Program-made: the position numbers and the translations under genes
The notes under the pieces: model-generated
Databases searched by the model: none
What the model was told of the DNA's origin: nothing
What the model saw: the letters and a program-made list of their open reading frames with translations, nothing else
Shown: piece after piece, positions 1-7,357 of the stretch
Layout of the letters: every line of letters begins with the position of its first letter
Numbering within the stretch: position 1 is the first letter of the stretch
Source of the DNA: Herminiimonas sp.
GTDB taxonomy: Bacteria; Pseudomonadota; Gammaproteobacteria; Burkholderiales; Burkholderiaceae
DNA: 10,960 bases
Direction: 5' to 3'
Assembly (NCBI GenBank): GCA_014377155.1
Contig: JACMQD010000035.1
Coordinates: forward strand, 1 to 10,960

Positions 1-1650
1 ATCGAATCCCGGATTCTTGTTGCGCGATGCAACTTTTAGCTCGGCGAAGCCGGCTGCGTCATCTTTGCCTTTGAGCGCTGCAAGCTTTTCTTCGCCAGCT
101 TTCTTGGCCAGCTTCACTGCCTCGATCTGCATGACGCGCTCACGGATGACTGCCTGCACCTGCTCGAACGGACGCTTGGTAGCAGGCTTGTAATCGACGA
201 TGCGACCTGAGATCAAGGTGTTTGGCGCAACCGCAACCGCCTCGGTGTTATGTTTGTTCTTGACGACATCATCGGCAAATAACGCAGTCAGAAATTTGTC
301 ATTGTTGAACGGCGCACCGGGTGCTGCTGCCGCACTGGGCTTGCGATTAAGGTTGGCCGCGCTCTGGATCGTCAACTTCAGTTTGTCCGCAACCGGCTTC
401 AAGCTGTCGGCCTGCTCATACACTGTATTTGTAAAGATCTCTGCCAGCTCCGCGTACTTTTTCGCAGCCAGCTGCTTCTTGATTTCCGCAGTGATATCGG
501 CCTTGACGTCGTCAAGCGGTTTTACTTGCGCTGGCTTGATCGCCGTCACCTGGATGATGTGATAACCGAATTCGGATTTGACGACGTCACTGATATCGCC
601 CTGTTTCATGCTGTAAGCTGCATCGGAAAATGGTTTTACCATCATGCCTTTGGCAAAAAAATCCAGATCACCGCCACGTTCGGCGGAACCAGGGTCATCG
701 GAGTTCTTCTTTGCCACATCAGCGAACGCGGAAGGCGTCTGCCGTACCTGCGCCAGCAGTTTGTCGGCCTTGGCCTTAGCGGCCGTCTTGTCGGCGGTCG
801 ACGCGTCCTTCTTGAGCGCTATCAGAATATGACTGGCGCGCCGCTGTTCCTCTACCATATACCGCTGCTTCAGATTATTGTCGTAATACGTTTTGATATC
901 GGCATCGGTGACGACAATTTGCGACGAGATCGTATCCGAATTCAAGACTACATACTCGGCGGCAGCTTGCTCGGGCACTTCGAACTGCGTAGCATTCTTG
1001 CTGTAATAATCTTTCAGCATGTCATCGGTAATCTTGACCTGAGAAGCAAAGTCGGACGCCTTGAAGGCTAGCTCCTGCACTGCGCGTTCCTGGTCATTGA
1101 GATCTGACAGACGCGCTGATACAGTTTTGGGAGAAAATGCGGTTGCCTGCACTGCACTATTGACTTGCTGCAGCACCAGGTCCTGGCGCAAGCGTGATTC
1201 ATACATAGACGGCGTCATACCTTGTGCCGCAAGTGCAGATTTGTAGCGTTCACTATCGAATTTCCCGTCAGGCCCCGTCATTCCGGGAATCGCCAATATG
1301 GTCTGCTGCAGGGTCAGGTCTGACACGGCCAGATTGTCTGCTGATGCTTCCACCGCCAATGCGCGCTGGCCGATGAGGTTATCGAGGATGCCTTTCCTGG
1401 CTTCCGGCGTGTCGAACATTTTGGGATCGAACTGCGCCCCGAACATTTGACGAAAACGCTCCATCTGTTCGCGTTGCGCTGCGTCCCATTCCGGTTTCGT
1501 AATCGACTGGCCGCCCACCTTGGCAATGACATTGTCGCCATCACCGAAACGGCTATAACTTTCGAGACCGACAAAAGCAAACGATGGCACGATGAAGAGC
1601 AGCAACGCGAATTGCATCAGGCGCTGATGACTACGAATGAATTCAAACAT
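1..1650 (-). CDS. ppiD: PpiD-type periplasmic folding chaperone / parvulin-like peptidyl-prolyl isomerase, C-terminus cut by window edge
   Basis: 550 codons are visible; the 3' end lies beyond position 1. The protein starts MFEFIRSHQRLMQF, a short basic cytoplasmic stretch followed by one hydrophobic segment at about residues 13-29, which predicts an inner-membrane anchor with a periplasmic body. A SurA/PpiD N-terminal chaperone region covers about 35-200. A parvulin rotamase domain covers about 268-370, with the motifs ASHIL (272-276), GGDLDFF (326-332), MVKPF (337-341) and FGYHIIQV (361-368). A Lys/Ala-rich C-terminal region follows. The family (about 620-640 residues) is known to work at the periplasmic exit of SecYEG, helping newly translocated proteins fold. 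The start is chosen for the family-typical N-terminus; no good Shine-Dalgarno sequence is seen. The gene follows the hupB-tRNA unit with a terminator 45 nt upstream, and I see no clear promoter of its own. Whether the parvulin domain is catalytically active cannot be judged here. Confidence 0.93.
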   Translation of the reverse strand, partial: MFEFIRSHQRLMQFALLLFIVPSFAFVGLESYSRFGDGDNVIAKVGGQSITKPEWDAAQREQMERFRQMFGAQFDPKMFDTPEARKGILDNLIGQRALAVEASADNLAVSDLTLQQTILAIPGMTGPDGKFDSERYKSALAAQGMTPSMYESRLRQDLVLQQVNSAVQATAFSPKTVSARLSDLNDQERAVQELAFKASDFASQVKITDDMLKDYYSKNATQFEVPEQAAAEYVVLNSDTISSQIVVTDADIKTYYDNNLKQRYMVEEQRRASHILIALKKDASTADKTAAKAKADKLLAQVRQTPSAFADVAKKNSDDPGSAERGGDLDFFAKGMMVKPFSDAAYSMKQGDISDVVKSEFGYHIIQVTAIKPAQVKPLDDVKADITAEIKKQLAAKKYAELAEIFTNTVYEQADSLKPVADKLKLTIQSAANLNRKPSAAAAPGAPFNNDKFLTALFADDVVKNKHNTEAVAVAPNTLISGRIVDYKPATKRPFEQVQAVIRERVMQIEAVKLAKKAGEEKLAALKGKDDAAGFAELKVASRNKNPGFD

Positions 1651-1695
1651 GGGTGGCTACTCACAGGCAGTTTGCGATAAATTCACCGCATATGA

Positions 1696-1723
1696 AAAAA
1701 GGCGAACTTTCGTTCGCCTTTTT
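1696..1723 (-). terminator. Intrinsic terminator after the tRNA-Val/tRNA-Asp unit
   Basis: GGCGAAC (1701-1707) and GTTCGCC (1712-1718) form a 7-bp GC-rich stem with a 4-nt loop. It is flanked by A and T runs that extend the pairing, giving a T tract on either strand. It lies between tRNA-Asp and ppiD, so it most likely ends the tRNA transcript. Because it is symmetrical it could work in both directions. Confidence 0.75.
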
Positions 1724-1729
1724 GATTTT

Positions 1730-1818
1730 TGGCGGAGGACTCGCCTACGTTCCGCAGGCCGCGGAATCCCTTGCAGGGGATTCCCTTCGAGTCCCGACGT
1801 GATCCCTTCCGGGATCAC
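1730..1818 (-). repeat. Palindrome-rich element downstream of tRNA-Asp, with tRNA 3'-end-like terminus
   Basis: The spacer between tRNA-Asp and the terminator is full of inverted repeats. GTGATCCC/GGGATCAC (1799-1806 with 1811-1818) forms an 8-bp hairpin. GGAATCCC/GGGATTCC (1763-1770 with 1777-1784) forms another, and TTCCGC/GCGGAA (1750-1755 with 1761-1766) is an alternative that competes with it. An outer pair GGACTCG/CGAGTCC (1737-1743 with 1788-1794) encloses the last two. TGGCGGAG at 1730-1737 repeats the tRNA-Asp 3' end at 1836-1843, in the same orientation. No coding sequence is seen. It could be a structured trailer, a decayed tRNA copy or a small repeat family; the sequence alone does not decide. 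Confidence 0.5.
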
Positions 1819-1835
1819 TACGCTTACTACAATTC

Positions 1836-1912
1836 TGGCGGAGTGGACGGGACTCGAACCCGCGACCCCCGGCGTGACAGGCCGGTATTCTAACCAGCTG
1901 AACTACCACTCC
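1836..1912 (-). tRNA. tRNA-Asp (anticodon GTC)
   Basis: The minus strand reads as a 77-nt tRNA with a 7-bp acceptor stem (GGAGTGG with CCACTCC), discriminator G and encoded CCA (complement of 1836-1838). The D-arm is GTTC...GAAT. The anticodon stem is CCGGC/GCCGG around loop CTGTCAC, with anticodon GTC at 1876-1878. The T-arm is GCGGG-TTCGAGT-CCCGT. It lies 37 nt downstream of tRNA-Val on the same strand and is probably processed from the same transcript. Confidence 0.97.
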
Positions 1913-1949
1913 TGATTACTTCACTTACTCGTTCTTGCCTGCCAACTGT

Positions 1950-2025
1950 TGGTGGGTGCTGAGAGGCTCGAACTCCCGACCTACGCCTTGTAAGGGCGCC
2001 GCTCTACCAACTGAGCTAAGCACCC
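1950..2025 (-). tRNA. tRNA-Val (anticodon TAC)
   Basis: The minus strand reads as a 76-nt tRNA with acceptor stem GGGTGCT/AGCACCC, discriminator A and encoded CCA (complement of 1950-1952). The D-arm is GCTC AGTTGGTA GAGC. The anticodon loop is CTTACAA, with anticodon TAC at 1990-1992, and the T-loop is TTCGAGC. It begins 62 nt after the hupB stop with no clear promoter and no strong hairpin terminator in between, which suggests read-through from hupB. Confidence 0.97.
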
Positions 2026-2087
2026 TGCGTTACATCAAGCTTAGTCAGCAAACATTTCTTTAACGTATGTCACCACGCCAAAAAAAG

Positions 2088-2360
2088 CTAGTTTACAGCA
2101 TCTTTCAGCGCTTTGCCAGGCTTAAATTTTGGAACCTTGGCTGCCTTGATTTCGATGGCTTCACCAGTGCGTGGATTGCGACCCGTACGGGATGCACGCT
2201 TGCCCACAGTAAAAGTGCCGAAGCCTACCAGCGTCACCGACCCGCTTTTTTTCAGTGTCGTCGTTACAGCGCCGATGACGGCATCGAGTGAACGCGTGGC
2301 GGCGGCTTTCGAGATATCTGCAGTCTTGGCAATGTGATCGATCAGTTCTGTTTTATTCAC
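2088..2360 (-). CDS. hupB: DNA-binding protein HU (beta-type)
   Basis: This 90-residue protein covers the entire HU/IHF fold. The N-terminal helices (1-40) provide the dimer core. The signature GFGTF lies at 46-50. The DNA-binding beta-arm follows, with RTGRNPRTG at 58-66, in which P63 is the residue that intercalates into bent DNA. The C-terminal helix ends in [12 protein letters not shown] dimers bind DNA without sequence specificity and compact the nucleoid. The start codon is GTG (2358-2360 on the minus strand), supported by an AGGAG Shine-Dalgarno sequence at 2366-2370 five bases upstream and by the family-typical N-terminus [10 protein letters not shown]. The stop is TAG. It lies downstream of lon, as in many proteobacteria, but has its own strong promoter after the lon terminator. 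Symbol hupB rather than hupA is chosen from gene order. Confidence 0.96.
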   Translation of the reverse strand: MNKTELIDHIAKTADISKAAATRSLDAVIGAVTTTLKKSGSVTLVGFGTFTVGKRASRTGRNPRTGEAIEIKAAKVPKFKPGKALKDAVN

Positions 2361-2453
2361 CTGGTCTCCTCGCTAAAGTGGGCATGCGCGATGCAAATTA
2401 TTTTCAATTCCGGCATCTATTGCATAGTGTCTTGCAAAAAATCTGCAGCCCGT

Positions 2454-2482
2454 ATTAGACAAGCCACATACATCGCTGTCAA
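2454..2482 (-). promoter_or_regulatory. Sigma-70 promoter of hupB
   Basis: On the minus strand TTGACA (complement of 2477-2482, a perfect -35) is separated by 17 bp from TCTAAT (complement of 2454-2459, 5/6 match to the -10). The expected start site is near 2447, leaving a leader of roughly 87 nt before the GTG start. It lies just downstream of the lon terminator, so hupB is probably transcribed independently and strongly. Confidence 0.8.
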
Positions 2483-2519
2483 GCGCTTTACTGCGACAAC
2501 CCGCATCCGCACCACGCAG

Positions 2520-2544
2520 AAAAAAAGCGCCCCGGAGGGCGCTT
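2520..2544 (-). terminator. Intrinsic terminator of lon
   Basis: AAGCGCCC (2525-2532) and GGGCGCTT (2537-2544) form a perfect 8-bp stem with a 4-nt loop. On the minus strand this is followed by seven T (complement of 2520-2526). It begins 23 nt after the lon stop codon. Confidence 0.9.
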
Positions 2545-2567
2545 GACAACATAGTCATATCGACCGG

Positions 2568-4985
2568 TTAGTGTGTCACGACATTCGGGTCGGCCTGCCC
2601 CGCGACAGGCTTGACCGATGCTGCCGCAGCCAACGCCACTTCTTCATCGGTCAGAGGCACCGGACGTCGCTCGAGCGCCACTTCCAAGACTTTATCGATC
2701 CAGCGTACCGGAACAATTTCAAGCTTATTCTTGACGTTGTCAGGGATCTCGGCGAGATCCTTGACGTTCTGCTCGGGAATAAGCACGGTCTTGATACCGC
2801 CGCGGTGGGCCGCCAACAGCTTTTCTTTCAGACCGCCAATCGGAAGCACCTCGCCACGCAGAGTAATTTCGCCGGTCATCGCAACATCGGCCCTTACCGG
2901 TATGCCGGTAAAGATCGACACCATCGCGGTGGTCATTGCGATGCCTGCAGAAGGACCATCCTTTGGCGTGGCCCCTTCGGGCACATGGATGTGCATGTCA
3001 TTTTTCTCGAACACATCGTTGCGGATGCCAAGCTTGCGCGCCCGGCTTCGTACCACCGTGCGTGCCGCTTCGATCGACTCTTTCATCACATCGCCTAACG
3101 TACCGGTGCGGATGATGGCACCCTTGCCCGGTACGTTGACCGCCTCGATCGTCAGCAGGTCGCCGCCCACTTCGGTCCATGCCAGACCGACCACTTGCCC
3201 GACCTGGTTTTCCTTCTCCGCCATGCCGAAGTCGAAACGACGCACACCGAGAAATTTATCCAGGTTCTTGGTCGTGATGTTGACCTTCTTTTCCTGCTTT
3301 TTTAGAAGGAGCATCTTGACCACCTTGCGGCAGATCTTGGACACTTCGCGTTCCAGCGACCGCACACCGGCTTCGCGTGTGTAGTAACGAATGATGTCGC
3401 GCACTGCCGAATCGGCAATGCTGATTTCCTCATCCTTCAGACCGTTGTTCTTGATCTGCTTTGGCAACAGATAACGCAGGGCGATACTGGCTTTCTCGTC
3501 TTCCGTGTAGCCAGACAGGCGAATGACTTCCATCCGGTCCAACAGCGCCGGCGGGATGTTGTAGGAATTCGACGTCGCCACGAACATGACGTCCGAGAGA
3601 TCGAAATCGACTTCGATATAATGGTCCGAAAATGTGTGATTCTGTTCCGGATCCAAGACCTCGAGCAATGCCGACGACGGATCGCCGCGGAAATCCATGC
3701 CTAGCTTGTCGATCTCGTCGAGCAGGAACAGCGGATTGCGCACACCGGTCTTGGACAGGCTTTGCAAAATTTTGCCTGGCATCGAACCGATGTAGGTACG
3801 GCGATGGCCGCGAATCTCGGCTTCATCACGCACACCGCCCAACGCCATACGCACGAACTTGCGGTTCGTCGCGCGGGCGATCGACTGGCCCAGTGAGGTC
3901 TTGCCGACACCTGGAGGACCGACGAAGCACAGGATCGGCGCTTTGAGCTTCTCTACACGCTGTTGAACGGCAAGATATTCCAGAATGCGTTCTTTGACCT
4001 TGTCGAGCCCGTAATGGTCGTCTTCGAGGACCTTTTCCGCATTCGACAAATCATTGTTGACCTTGGATTTTTTCTTCCAAGGCAAGCCGACCAACGTGTC
4101 GATATAGTTACGCACGACCGTTGCTTCGGCCGACATCGGCGACATCAGCTTGAGCTTCTTCAGCTCGCTGGTGGCCTTGTCACGCGCTTCTTTCGGCATC
4201 TTGGCGCTAATGATTTTCTTTTCGAGTTCTTCGAGATCGGCGCCCTCTTCGCCCTCGCCCAGCTCCTTTTGAATCGCCTTGACCTGCTCGTTCAAATAAT
4301 ATTCGCGCTGTGATTTTTCCATCTGACGCTTGACACGACCACGGATGCGCTTTTCGACCTGCAGAATGTCGAGCTCGCCTTCGAGTTGTCCGAGCAAATG
4401 CTCATGCCGCTTGGCGACATTGAAAATCTCCAGAATCACCTGCTTCTGCTCGAGCTTCAGCGGCAGATGCGCAGCGATGGTGTCAGCGAGGCGGCCGGCA
4501 TCATCGATGCCAGCCAGCGAAGTCAGTATTTCAGGTGGAATCTTCTTGTTCAGTTTGACGTACTGGTCGAACTGTTGAACGATCGCACGACGCATCGCTT
4601 CGACTTCGGATTCGTCACCGGTTTCGGATTCGACCGGCGTCAGGTCGGCGACAAAATGCGTGTCGAGCTCCGTGATCTTGTGAATGCGTGCGCGTTGTGC
4701 GCCTTCGACAAGTACCTTCACGGTACCGTCAGGTAATTTCAACATCTGGAGAATATTTGCAACACAGCCGATTTCGTAAATGTCATCAGCGGATGGTTCA
4801 TCCTTGGCGGCTGCCTTTTGGGCTGCGAGCATAATGCTCTTGCCTTGTTCCATCGCAGCTTCGAGAGCCTTGATCGACTTCGGACGGCCAACGAAAAGCG
4901 GTATGACCATGTGCGGGAACACGACGACGTCACGCAATGGCAATAGCGGCAATTGGGTTGGTTCAGTAAAGGTAGAAGTTGTCAT
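2568..4985 (-). CDS. lon: ATP-dependent endopeptidase Lon (La)
   Basis: An 805-residue cytoplasmic AAA+ protease with domains in the standard order. The LON substrate-binding domain (about 12-205) begins LPLLPLRDVVVFPH, and a helical/coiled segment follows to about 300. The AAA+ module carries Walker A GPPGVGKT (356-363) and Walker B LLDEID (421-426). The C-terminal S16 protease has the Ser-Lys dyad S679 (in PKDGPSAG) and K722 (in GGLKEK). These positions match E. coli Lon exactly. Lon forms hexamers that unfold and degrade misfolded proteins and specific regulators. The reading frame stays open 26 codons upstream to an ATG at 5061-5063, but the family N-terminus MTTSTFTEPTQLPLLPLR starts at 4985 and is preceded by AAGG at suitable spacing, so that start is chosen. 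It is separated from clpX by terminators and has its own terminator, so it is probably a single-gene transcript. Confidence 0.98.
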   Translation of the reverse strand: MTTSTFTEPTQLPLLPLRDVVVFPHMVIPLFVGRPKSIKALEAAMEQGKSIMLAAQKAAAKDEPSADDIYEIGCVANILQMLKLPDGTVKVLVEGAQRARIHKITELDTHFVADLTPVESETGDESEVEAMRRAIVQQFDQYVKLNKKIPPEILTSLAGIDDAGRLADTIAAHLPLKLEQKQVILEIFNVAKRHEHLLGQLEGELDILQVEKRIRGRVKRQMEKSQREYYLNEQVKAIQKELGEGEEGADLEELEKKIISAKMPKEARDKATSELKKLKLMSPMSAEATVVRNYIDTLVGLPWKKKSKVNNDLSNAEKVLEDDHYGLDKVKERILEYLAVQQRVEKLKAPILCFVGPPGVGKTSLGQSIARATNRKFVRMALGGVRDEAEIRGHRRTYIGSMPGKILQSLSKTGVRNPLFLLDEIDKLGMDFRGDPSSALLEVLDPEQNHTFSDHYIEVDFDLSDVMFVATSNSYNIPPALLDRMEVIRLSGYTEDEKASIALRYLLPKQIKNNGLKDEEISIADSAVRDIIRYYTREAGVRSLEREVSKICRKVVKMLLLKKQEKKVNITTKNLDKFLGVRRFDFGMAEKENQVGQVVGLAWTEVGGDLLTIEAVNVPGKGAIIRTGTLGDVMKESIEAARTVVRSRARKLGIRNDVFEKNDMHIHVPEGATPKDGPSAGIAMTTAMVSIFTGIPVRADVAMTGEITLRGEVLPIGGLKEKLLAAHRGGIKTVLIPEQNVKDLAEIPDNVKNKLEIVPVRWIDKVLEVALERRPVPLTDEEVALAAAASVKPVAGQADPNVVTH

Positions 4986-5013
4986 GGCGAGCCTTATCGA
5001 AAACGTGTTAATG

Positions 5014-5041
5014 ATGTTGGCGCGAGCTGCCGAAACACAAG
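5014..5041 (-). promoter_or_regulatory. Weak candidate heat-shock (sigma-32-like) promoter of lon
   Basis: Between the hairpin at 5084-5121 and the lon start, the minus strand has CTTGTG (complement of 5036-5041) and, 15 nt on, CCAACAT (complement of 5014-5020). These only partly resemble the E. coli sigma-32 elements CTTGAA and CCCCAT. lon is a heat-shock gene in E. coli, which is the reason for looking. No good sigma-70 promoter was found in the same 98 nt. This is a guess. Confidence 0.2.
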
Positions 5042-5083
5042 CCCAGATCCAAACAAAAATCACCTGATAGCACCAGAATCCCC

Positions 5084-5121
5084 AAAAAAAAAGCTACACA
5101 CGAAGTCGCCCTCGGGTAGCT
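5084..5121 (-). terminator. Intrinsic terminator or attenuator between clpX and lon
   Basis: AGCTAC (5092-5097) pairs with GTAGCT (5116-5121). The 18-nt interior can pair further through CGA/TCG. On the minus strand the stem runs into nine T (complement of 5084-5092). It lies 98 nt upstream of the lon start and 104 nt after the clpX stop. It may be a second clpX terminator, or, if lon is transcribed from further upstream, a leader attenuator. Confidence 0.6.
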
Positions 5122-5175
5122 AAACAATGGAAGCCTGAGTGATTCCTGCTGCTTTAAATTGTACTGCTTTTGCGC

Positions 5176-5203
5176 AAAAAACGGGTCAGGAAGCCCGCTT
5201 TTT
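5176..5203 (-). terminator. Intrinsic terminator of clpX
   Basis: CGGG (5182-5185) and CCCG (5194-5197) enclose an 8-nt loop. A G-U pair and five A-T pairs extend the stem on the minus strand, which then runs through a T tract (complement of 5176-5181). It begins 22 nt after the clpX stop. The stem is moderate and AT-rich at its base, which may be why a second hairpin follows at 5084-5121. Confidence 0.6.
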
Positions 5204-5225
5204 GCAGATTATTACAGGAATATGT

Positions 5226-6494
5226 CTACTTTGCGCCCGAAACTTTGGGCTGGTCATGATAAATGAGTAAAGGTTTTGCACCATTCGTTACCGTATTTTC
5301 ATCTATCACAACCTTGGCAACATTTTGTTGGCTTGGCAATTCATACATCACATCGAGTAGCGCATGCTCGAGGATCGAACGCAATCCACGCGCGCCCGTT
5401 TTGCGCGCCAGTGCTTTCTTCGCAATCGCATGTAACGCGGCCGGGCGTACTTCCAGTTCAGCACCTTCCATCTGCAACAGCTTTGAATATTGTTTGATCA
5501 ACGCATTCTTAGGCTCGAGCAAAATTTGGATCAGTGCTTCCTCGTTGAGTTCACGTAAAGTCGCTACCACTGGCAAGCGTCCGACCAATTCTGGAATCAG
5601 ACCAAATTTGATGAGATCTTCCGGCTCGGCTTCCAGCAAGACATCACTGGCTGTCCGTTCGGTCTGGCTCTTGACCATCGCCGAAAAGCCGATGCCACTC
5701 TTTTCAGACCGATTCGAGATGATTTTCGCCAGGCCATCGAATGCGCCGCCGCAAATGAACATGATATTCGTGGTGTCGATCTGCACGAAATCCTGGTTGG
5801 GATGCTTGCGCCCGCCCTGCGGCGGTACCGATGCCATGGTGCCTTCGATAAGCTTCAGCAGGGCCTGCTGCACGCCTTCGCCCGACACGTCCCGGGTAAT
5901 CGACGGATTATCGGACTTGCGTGAAATCTTGTCGATCTCGTCGATATAGACGATGCCGCGCTGGGCCTTGTCGACTTCATAATTACAATTTTGCAGCAGC
6001 TTCTGGATGATGTTTTCGACGTCTTCGCCCACATAACCGGCTTCGGTGAGCGTCGTTGCATCGGCGATGACGAATGGCACGTTCAACATGCGTGCCAGAG
6101 TCTGCGCCAGCAAAGTCTTGCCGGAACCTGTCGGACCGACCAGCAAAATGTTGCTCTTGGCCAGTTCTACATCGTCTTTTTTGCCGAGATGCTTGAGGCG
6201 CTTGTAGTGATTGTAGACAGCGACCGACAAGATACGCTTGGCAGTTTCCTGGCCAATCACGTACTGGTCGAGCAATTCGGATATTTCCTGGGGCGTCGGC
6301 AAATCGGACTTTGGTCCGGTTACCGATTCCACAGTGGAGGCTTCGTCGCGGATGATGTCGTTGCACAGGTCAATGCATTCGTCACAAATGAACACCGACG
6401 GTCCTGCGATCAACTTCTTCACCTCGTGCTGGCTCTTACCGCAAAACGAGCAGTAGAGCAATTTTTCACCGCTGGAGGGTTTTTTGTCGGACAT
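5226..6494 (-). CDS. clpX: ATP-dependent Clp protease ATP-binding subunit ClpX
   Basis: A 422-residue AAA+ unfoldase, close to the usual family length. The N-terminal zinc-binding dimerisation domain has C15-x2-C18 and C37-x2-C40, which also recruit adaptors and substrates. Walker A GPTGSGKT is at 120-127, the pore-1 loop GYVG at 153-156 and Walker B IVYIDEID at 181-188. The RKH substrate-entry loop is at 229-231. The IGF tripeptide that docks into ClpP is at 268-270, and a sensor-2 region GARGLRS at 367-373. ClpX hexamers recognise degradation tags such as SsrA, unfold the protein and feed it into ClpP. The IGF loop shows it is a true ClpP partner. The start at 6494 gives the family N-terminus MSDKK; an overlapping upstream ATG at 6501 is out of frame. 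The Shine-Dalgarno sequence is weak. It is separated from clpP by 202 nt including a strong terminator. Confidence 0.98.
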   Translation of the reverse strand: MSDKKPSSGEKLLYCSFCGKSQHEVKKLIAGPSVFICDECIDLCNDIIRDEASTVESVTGPKSDLPTPQEISELLDQYVIGQETAKRILSVAVYNHYKRLKHLGKKDDVELAKSNILLVGPTGSGKTLLAQTLARMLNVPFVIADATTLTEAGYVGEDVENIIQKLLQNCNYEVDKAQRGIVYIDEIDKISRKSDNPSITRDVSGEGVQQALLKLIEGTMASVPPQGGRKHPNQDFVQIDTTNIMFICGGAFDGLAKIISNRSEKSGIGFSAMVKSQTERTASDVLLEAEPEDLIKFGLIPELVGRLPVVATLRELNEEALIQILLEPKNALIKQYSKLLQMEGAELEVRPAALHAIAKKALARKTGARGLRSILEHALLDVMYELPSQQNVAKVVIDENTVTNGAKPLLIYHDQPKVSGAK

Positions 6495-6524
6495 GGGGCA
6501 TGTTAAGGGTTAAGTAGTGGTCTG

Positions 6525-6553
6525 ATCTTACCTGCGAATTTCGGATTCGTCAC
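6525..6553 (-). promoter_or_regulatory. Candidate sigma-70 promoter of clpX
   Basis: GTGACG (complement of 6548-6553, 4/6 match to the -35), a 17-bp spacer and TAAGAT (complement of 6525-6530, 4/6 match to the -10) lie between the clpP terminator and clpX. This would give a leader of about 23 nt. The terminator upstream implies that some clpX promoter exists here; this is the best match I found, but it is weak. Confidence 0.3.
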
Positions 6554-6611
6554 GCCAGAGCGCAACAAAACGGCGGATTGCATAGGAAATTCTTTAGAGA
6601 GAATACAGCAC

Positions 6612-6652
6612 ATAAAAATAAACCGCCCGAACGCAAAATCGTTCGGGCGGTT
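6612..6652 (-). terminator. Intrinsic terminator of the tig-clpP unit
   Basis: AACCGCCCGAAC (6621-6632) and GTTCGGGCGGTT (6641-6652) form a perfect 12-bp stem with an 8-nt loop. On the minus strand a T-rich stretch (TATTTTTAT, complement of 6612-6620) follows. It is the strongest hairpin in the window and begins 44 nt after the clpP stop. Confidence 0.9.
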
Positions 6653-6696
6653 TTACTCGTGCAAGTCCGACAAACGTCTGGAGTACGTGCTTGTAT

Positions 6697-7326
6697 TCAG
6701 GCGCGTGTTGTCAAAACCTTGTCGATCATTCCATAGTCGGCAGCTGCATCCGCCGACATGAAATTGTCGCGCTCGGTATCGAGCCTGATCTTTTCGATCG
6801 ACTGCCCGGTCTTTTCAGCAAGTATACCGTTGAGACGCTCACGCAGATATAGAATTTCCTTGGCCTGGATTTCGATGTCACTGGCCTGCCCCTGCGCACC
6901 ACCGGACGGCTGATGGATCATGATGCGCGAGTTGGGCAACGAAAACCGCTTGCCCTTGGCGCCTGCTGCGAGCAGAAAGGCACCCATCGATGCCGCCAGA
7001 CCAGTGCACAAAGTCGACACATCCGGCTTGATGAACTGCATCGTGTCGAAAATCGCCATACCTGCCGACACCGATCCGCCTGGCGAGTTGATGTAAAGCG
7101 AAATATCCTTGTCAGGATTTTCACTTTCCAGAAACAGCAGCTGCGCTACGATCAGGTTGGCCATATGGTCGTTGACCGGACCCACCAGAAAGATCACGCG
7201 TTCCTTCAACAGGCGCGAGTAAATGTCGTAAGCTCGTTCGCCGCGACCACTGGTTTCGATAACCATCGGCACCATGCCCAGCATCTGGGTATCAAGGGCG
7301 GGATTTCTCATCATCATGCTTGTCAT
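6697..7326 (-). CDS. clpP: ATP-dependent Clp protease proteolytic subunit ClpP
   Basis: A 209-residue S14 serine peptidase, similar in length to the E. coli protein (207). The catalytic triad is visible: S113 in GLAASMGA, H138 in MIHQP and D187 in DTERDNF, each two positions later than the E. coli precursor numbering. The oxyanion-region motif NSPGGSV is at 80-86. ClpP forms a double seven-subunit barrel whose chamber is fed by ClpX (or ClpA), and it removes its own N-terminal propeptide. The ATG at 7324-7326 is supported by AAGGA about 8 nt upstream; ATGs at residues 4-6 (MMM) are possible alternative starts. It follows tig by 31 nt without a terminator, so the two are very likely co-transcribed. 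Confidence 0.98.
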   Translation of the reverse strand: MTSMMMRNPALDTQMLGMVPMVIETSGRGERAYDIYSRLLKERVIFLVGPVNDHMANLIVAQLLFLESENPDKDISLYINSPGGSVSAGMAIFDTMQFIKPDVSTLCTGLAASMGAFLLAAGAKGKRFSLPNSRIMIHQPSGGAQGQASDIEIQAKEILYLRERLNGILAEKTGQSIEKIRLDTERDNFMSADAAADYGMIDKVLTTRA

Positions 7327-7357
7327 GTGCTTTCCTTGGATAGGCGGCCCAAGCGCA

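Noticed and set aside
526..1071. Plus-strand open frame of 181 codons opposite ppiD
   Set aside because: ppiD on the minus strand is continuous over 550 codons with clear domain motifs; this frame is its shadow.
2373..2558. 61-codon minus-strand open frame between hupB and lon
   Set aside because: It covers the lon terminator and the hupB promoter and has no recognisable product.
2611..3384. Plus-strand open frame of 257 codons opposite lon
   Set aside because: Antisense to the conserved protease part of lon, with no recognisable domain or ribosome-binding site.
4986..5063. N-terminal extension of lon by 26 residues to an upstream ATG
   Set aside because: The extension is not family-like, and the internal ATG at 4985 gives the standard Lon N-terminus with a better ribosome-binding site.
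5263..5949. Plus-strand open frame of 228 codons opposite clpX
   Set aside because: Antisense to conserved clpX sequence; low-complexity Ser/Arg-rich product typical of a shadow frame.
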